A DNA stretch of 64,000 bases, from positions 18,107-82,106 of the forward strand of contig NZ_JAUMKB010000019.1 of the NCBI RefSeq assembly GCF_030519375.1. Reading direction: 5' to 3'. Origin of the DNA: Mucilaginibacter tolerans. Lineage in GTDB: Bacteria; Bacteroidota; Bacteroidia; Sphingobacteriales; Sphingobacteriaceae. Position numbers and translations under genes: made by a program. Of the stretch, positions 59,752 through 64,000 are shown one piece after another. Every line of letters starts with the position of its first letter. Position 1 is the stretch's first letter. The notes under the pieces were generated by a model. It had not been told where the DNA came from, made no database searches, and was given only the letters and a program-made list of their open reading frames with translations.

Positions 59752-61233
59752 ATGTCGTTAGTTGAGAGCCTGGTCAGTATCAATAAGGAATCGTCTGTGC
59801 CTGTTTATTTACAGATTGCAAATAGCATCGTCGCGCAGATCCGTCGGGGCACCTTAAGGCCCGAGAGTGCATTGCCCGGCAGCCGGGTATTGGCTTTGGC
59901 ATTGAAGGTACACCGCAAAACCGTTGTCGCGGCCTACGATGAGTTGTATGCCCAAAGCTGGGTTGATAGCTACCAGCGCAAGGGGATTTTTGTGGCGAAG
60001 AATTTGCCGGACATTGCGCCAAAAGCACTCATAGAAAATGTGACTGCCGGCAGTTTCCCTGATAAGACATTTTTTGAGGTGGATGAAACGCGTGTACCAA
60101 TTGCTAAGCTCTACAAGCAAGCTCCGCCACATAATATCGTTATCAACGATGGCTTTCCCGACACCCGCCTGGCGCCTGTTGATTTGCTGATGCGCGAATA
60201 CAGGCGGTTTGGAAATTACCAGTTCACTTCCAAATACCTTATGTACGGCCAGGAGCAGGGGTCAGAAAATCTGCGTATTGAGTTGGCTAAATTCCTGTCG
60301 GAAACACGGAGCATACAGGTGAACCCAGATAATATTTTGATCACCAAAGGTGTGCAGATGGGGATATATCTTGCCGCGCAGGTGCTACTGGCAAAAGGCG
60401 ATGTTGCTATCGTGCCTGAACCAGGTTACCTAAATGCAAACGAGGTCTTTCAATATGCCGGGGCCGAGTTGGCTTATGCGTCAATGGATGAGCAGGGTAT
60501 CGACCTAGATGCTGTGGAGGCTATCTGCAAAAAAAAGAATGTCAAGCTTTTATATATTATTCCTCATCATCACCGGCCTACCACGGTCACTTTAAGCTCC
60601 GAGCGGCGAATGCAATTGCTGGAGCTGGCTGTTAAATACCGCTTCGCTATACTGGAGGATGATTATGATTACGATTTTCACTATTCCAGCAGCCCGGTGT
60701 TGCCTTTGGCCAGCGCAGATTATTATGGCAGCGTTATTTATGTCGGGTCATTTTGCAAAACGATAGCGCCGGGTATACGAATTGGTTTTGTCGCTGCGCC
60801 GCAAAACCTGATTATGCCGCTTGCCCGCCTGCGCCGGATGATCGACCGGCAGGGAGAACAATTGCTGGAAGAAGCTTTGGCCAACCTGCTCAAAAACGGC
60901 GACATCGGCCTTCACCTAAAAAAGAGCAACAAAATTTATCACGAACGGCGGAATATGTTTTGTCGTTTGTTGCACGAGCAGTTAGGAGATCATGTTTCCT
61001 TCAAAATACCCGATGGCGGTTTTGCGGTGTGGTTACAATATCTGGGCAGGCTTAACGCCCGCGATGTATCCCAAAAGGCCAATGAGATAGGTCTGACCGT
61101 CAGCAATGGCGAGGATTATTTTAGCCAATCCGTCAACACCCGATTTATACGTATGGGCTTTGCTTCGCTAAATACGAAGGAGATAGAAGAGGGCGTAGAC
61201 ATTTTGAGCAAAGCAGTTCGAAAGCTTAGTTAG
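59752..61233 (+). CDS. MocR-family transcriptional regulator (GntR HTH + aminotransferase fold)
   Basis: A 493-residue regulator. The winged-helix GntR domain (about 17-85: VPVYLQIANSIVAQIRRGTL, PGSRVLALALKVHRKTVVAAY) is joined by a linker to a fold-type I aminotransferase domain. The cofactor lysine is Lys336 in YVGSFCKTIAPGIRIGF; EDDYDYDFHYS (the Asp-Tyr pair that holds PLP) and GYLNANEVFQYAG are also kept. Such proteins sense PLP or an amino-compound and control a divergent operon. Here that is the MBL-DoxX/cupin-AhpD set, with TAGTCCAG boxes between the genes. The length fits the family. Confidence 0.95.
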   Translation: MSLVESLVSINKESSVPVYLQIANSIVAQIRRGTLRPESALPGSRVLALALKVHRKTVVAAYDELYAQSWVDSYQRKGIFVAKNLPDIAPKALIENVTAGSFPDKTFFEVDETRVPIAKLYKQAPPHNIVINDGFPDTRLAPVDLLMREYRRFGNYQFTSKYLMYGQEQGSENLRIELAKFLSETRSIQVNPDNILITKGVQMGIYLAAQVLLAKGDVAIVPEPGYLNANEVFQYAGAELAYASMDEQGIDLDAVEAICKKKNVKLLYIIPHHHRPTTVTLSSERRMQLLELAVKYRFAILEDDYDYDFHYSSSPVLPLASADYYGSVIYVGSFCKTIAPGIRIGFVAAPQNLIMPLARLRRMIDRQGEQLLEEALANLLKNGDIGLHLKKSNKIYHERRNMFCRLLHEQLGDHVSFKIPDGGFAVWLQYLGRLNARDVSQKANEIGLTVSNGEDYFSQSVNTRFIRMGFASLNTKEIEEGVDILSKAVRKLS

Positions 61234-61298
61234 CAATACGCTAAAATCCATCGCTATCGGAGAGATATATCTTGATTAACCGATCACCGGTTAACTGA

Positions 61299-63731
61299 CT
61301 ACTCAGATTTCAAACTCTTCACCGGGTTCACCAAAGCTGCCTTTATGGCCTGAAAACTTACTGTTGCCAGCGCGATGAAAATAGACATTACACCTGCTAT
61401 AGCAAACATCCACCAACTGATATTCACCTTATAGGCAAATGCCTGTAGCCATTTGTTCATAGCCCACCAGGCTAAAGGCGTTGCGATAATGAATGATATG
61501 GACACCAGTTTTACAAACTCTTTTGAAAGCAAGCCAACTAAACCAGTAACACTTGCACCTAATACCTTGCGAATGCCAATCTCTTTCTGACGTTGTTCAG
61601 CGCTAAAGGCGGCTAAGCCGAATAATCCGAGGCAAGAGATTAGGATAGCCATTATGGTAAACGAATTAATGATCTGCGATAAGGTAATCTCTGCCTCGTA
61701 TTGTTTTTGTACTTCCTGGTCGAGGAAGGTATATTCAAAAGGTACGCCTGGCAGGTTTTTCTGCCAAACGGCACCGATCTTGCCTAAAAGTGCCTTGTAA
61801 TCTTTACTATCGGTTGAAACAGTAATGAACGAGAATGAATTTGGGTCGCCGTTGTAAAACAACATAAACGGCCGCACTTCGCCATGAAGAGAGTTGTAGT
61901 TAAAATCTTTCATTACACCAATTACATCTACATAGCTTACAGGTCCGTTCAAATATTGACTGTAAAGCCTCGTCCCCGGTGCTTTTTCAGGCGCTAGGCC
62001 TAAACGTTTACACAAAGTTTCGTTGATGAGCGTCTTTAAGGTGTCCTTTATCCTGAAATCGCGGCCGCTGATGATCTTGATACCGTTAGCTTTAACAAAC
62101 TTCTCATCCGTATCCATATTTTGAGCGTCAATGGCATTCGCACCGTTACCTCCGGCAAGATATACGCCATGGTCACGGCCCACAAACTGGCTGAGATAAT
62201 TGTTCGACATACTCACTCCTTTTACCTCAGCCAGTTGTCTGAGGTCAGCGGCAAAAGGCGTCATTTTTTGCTGTGAGTCCCCTGTGTAAAAACTAAATAC
62301 CAATTTTTGGTTCTTGTCAAAGCCCAGGTCTTTGTTTTTGATATAATTCAACTGGCTGTAAATGATAATGATCCCAGTTATCAATATGATAGAAAGCACA
62401 AACTGAAAAACCACTAAAGAGCGACGAATGCCAGAAGCGGAAATGTGGCTGGTAAAATTGCCCTTCATCACTTTTATGGCTTCAAAGGCTGACAAGTAAA
62501 AGGCAGGGTAACTACCGGCAACTACGCCTGTTACCAGAACAATAGTACCCAGCATAACCCACACGCCGTAGTGACTAAGGAAAGAGAATTTAATTTCTGT
62601 ATGCGTAATGTCGTTCAGGTAAGGAAGGACAAGGAACAGCAATGGTATTGCGAGCAATACCCCTATGAGCGATAACAAAAACGATTCGCCTAAAAACTGT
62701 TTTATAAGGTCGCTCCTGTCAGCACCTACCACCTTACGTACGCCTACCTCTTTGGCGCGTTTGGACGCCCGTGCTGTAGAAAGGTTCATGAAATTGATAC
62801 AAGCGATCAATTGTATCATAATGGCAATCAACACCAGAACATACAAAAGCGTGGGGCTGACAGTCTTACTCAGCTCAACTTCGTAGCCCGTAGTGGTATG
62901 TATTGATGTAAATGGCTGCAGGTGAAGAACTTTGGTCATCCCTAAAGCCTTAAGCTGCTGCGCCCCATGTTTATTCAGAAATTCAGGCAATTTTTTCTCA
63001 AGTGCCGAAGCGTCTGCACCGGATTGTAGTTTAATATAAGAACAGGCTAAATTGTAACCAGCCCAGGCGGTATTATCCAATACAAACTGGCCAAACCCAC
63101 CGCTTCGCATGGTAACGAATATGTTGGCGGTAATACTCGATTTACCCAGGCTTTGATCTACTACACCGTTTACTTTAAAATCATGCTTCCCAAATCCATT
63201 ATCAATAGTGATGACCTTGCCGACAGGGTCTTCATTGCCAAATAGCTTATCTGCTACAGGCTTTAATAATACAATCGAATAAGGTTGAGCCAAAATATCT
63301 CTGGAGTTTTTGCCGTACACAAAATGATAGGTAAATACATCGAAAAATGTCGAATCGACATACGCCAATTTATTTTCGTAGAACGATTTCTCTTTATACT
63401 TCAACAGATTTTTACCGTTGCCGAGCATGTCGGTGGATATAAGCCGTGTAAACTGCTTTACTTCAGGGAAATCGCGCTTAATTGCAGGAGCTATCGGCGG
63501 CGATGCGGTAGAATTATTATGTTTATCTCCGGTTATCTGCAACGAAGATGTAATACGGTAAATATCCTTTGCATCTTTTTGATATTTATCGTAGCCGAAC
63601 TGGTCTTGCACATATAGCAATATGTAAAGACAGCATAGCGTACCTGTTGCCAGGCCGATAATGTTGATAAAGCTGAACGTCTTGTTTTTGAGCAAAAAAC
63701 GAAGAGCGGTTTTAAGATAACTTTTGATCAT
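61299..63731 (-). CDS. MacB/FtsX-type ABC transporter permease
   Basis: An 810-residue permease. It begins at the ATG at 63729-63731 (MIKSYLKTALRFLLKNKTFS). Two copies of the MacB periplasmic core/FtsX unit are seen: helix one (about 20-42), a large extracytoplasmic domain (about 45-270), then the FtsX helices and the RASKRAKEVGVRKVVGAD loop. In the second copy, after another extracytoplasmic part, AFSAEQRQKEIGIRKVLGAS and three helices follow. This FtsX tandem is the common Bacteroidota form and needs a separate ATPase, not present here. The substrate could be a peptide, drug or lipoprotein. It is the last complete gene of the window. Confidence 0.95.
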   Translation of the reverse strand: MIKSYLKTALRFLLKNKTFSFINIIGLATGTLCCLYILLYVQDQFGYDKYQKDAKDIYRITSSLQITGDKHNNSTASPPIAPAIKRDFPEVKQFTRLISTDMLGNGKNLLKYKEKSFYENKLAYVDSTFFDVFTYHFVYGKNSRDILAQPYSIVLLKPVADKLFGNEDPVGKVITIDNGFGKHDFKVNGVVDQSLGKSSITANIFVTMRSGGFGQFVLDNTAWAGYNLACSYIKLQSGADASALEKKLPEFLNKHGAQQLKALGMTKVLHLQPFTSIHTTTGYEVELSKTVSPTLLYVLVLIAIMIQLIACINFMNLSTARASKRAKEVGVRKVVGADRSDLIKQFLGESFLLSLIGVLLAIPLLFLVLPYLNDITHTEIKFSFLSHYGVWVMLGTIVLVTGVVAGSYPAFYLSAFEAIKVMKGNFTSHISASGIRRSLVVFQFVLSIILITGIIIIYSQLNYIKNKDLGFDKNQKLVFSFYTGDSQQKMTPFAADLRQLAEVKGVSMSNNYLSQFVGRDHGVYLAGGNGANAIDAQNMDTDEKFVKANGIKIISGRDFRIKDTLKTLINETLCKRLGLAPEKAPGTRLYSQYLNGPVSYVDVIGVMKDFNYNSLHGEVRPFMLFYNGDPNSFSFITVSTDSKDYKALLGKIGAVWQKNLPGVPFEYTFLDQEVQKQYEAEITLSQIINSFTIMAILISCLGLFGLAAFSAEQRQKEIGIRKVLGASVTGLVGLLSKEFVKLVSISFIIATPLAWWAMNKWLQAFAYKVNISWWMFAIAGVMSIFIALATVSFQAIKAALVNPVKSLKSE

Positions 63732-63856
63732 GGCCACCTGGTTTTGTTGTACAACCAATAGTCTGAACCACTTATTCAGACGACTACAGAATTCCGAAGG
63801 TTACACAAGCTGCTCCAAGACGATGCCAAATAGCTATGTATTTGTATTTCAGTAAA

Positions 63857-64000
63857 TTAAACACTATTTGATCGATAAAAGCGTTCGCTTTCGATACAAT
63901 AGGTGTGCGGTTGTGGGTTATAGTGACCCGTCCGGAAATAGCTACACATTTTGGTGAGATAATCCTGCAAGAACTCCACATTGGATTTTGGTAATCCTAA
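63857..64000 (-). CDS. Possible partial CDS at the right edge
   Basis: A minus-strand frame open to the window end gives 47 residues (LPKSNVEFLQDYLTKMCSYF, ..., FYRSNSV) and a stop at 63857-63859. The text reads like a helical protein C-terminus, and the strand agrees with the permease gene that follows. A second frame on the same strand is also open here. With no known family and no start visible, this is weak. Confidence 0.3.
   Translation of the reverse strand, partial: LGLPKSNVEFLQDYLTKMCSYFRTGHYNPQPHTYCIESERFYRSNSV

Overview
The window is chromosomal DNA from a member of the Bacteroidota. It most likely belongs to the family Sphingobacteriaceae, in the Mucilaginibacter/Pedobacter neighbourhood. 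That placement is inferred from protein flavour, not from a search. Supporting signs are a textbook Bacteroidota promoter in front of the ribosomal operon (TTTG, 19 bp, TATCTTTG), few Shine-Dalgarno sites, LytS/LytTR regulator pairs, many exported or lipobox proteins, outer-membrane barrels and peptidase M28 paralogues. I found no phage, transposase, CRISPR array, tRNA or rRNA.

Layout. 1-3.6 kb: the tail of miaE, a LytS/LytTR pair and an intradiol-dioxygenase-like lipoprotein. 3.6-17.2 kb: mostly minus-strand metabolic and envelope genes (FAD monooxygenase, a COG0313-type methyltransferase, Skp-like chaperone, aminotransferase, DUF2383 protein, luciferase-like oxidoreductase, MaoC hydratase, fatty-acid desaturase, outer-membrane barrel). 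It also holds a gene broken by an in-frame stop at 7992, a 43-codon gene at 13746-13877 and short repeats. 17.4-24.3 kb: two small unknown genes, then the translation block rplM-rpsI-rpsB-tsf, followed by nagA, pyrH and frr, with strong terminators after tsf and frr. 24.3-35.7 kb: an ABC exporter, an MFS transporter, an M28 peptidase, recG with ridA and a 47-residue membrane protein, an abundant OmpA-type porin, an aminopeptidase P and MeaB.

35.7-44.6 kb is a surface-polysaccharide cluster: six glycosyltransferase-type genes, a SAM methyltransferase and an MsbA-like ABC transporter, with changing strand and a visibly AT-richer text than its flanks. 44.7-54.7 kb carries a barrel protein, a GH3 N-acetylhexosaminidase, a NAD(P)-binding protein, a large UvrD-type helicase fused to a PD-(D/E)XK nuclease with Fe-S-type cysteines, a second M28 peptidase, and an ABC-2 exporter operon led by a 69-residue membrane protein. 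54.9-57.4 kb: a second LytS/LytTR pair and a plsC acyltransferase. 57.5-61.2 kb: a MocR-type regulator divergent from a three-gene operon (beta-lactamase-fold protein with zinc ribbon, a DoxX-cupin fusion, an AhpD-like CxxC protein), with repeated TAGTCCAG boxes between them. 61.3-64 kb: a MacB/FtsX-type permease and the window edge.

The best leads are the MocR-controlled DoxX-cupin operon with its putative operator, the Gly/Pro/His-rich sensor kinase next to a dioxygenase-like lipoprotein, the ABC operon with its coupled small protein beside a LytS/LytTR pair, the broken YcxB-like gene, and the four copies of a GATGCATC-centred palindrome, three of which lie beside M28 peptidase genes.
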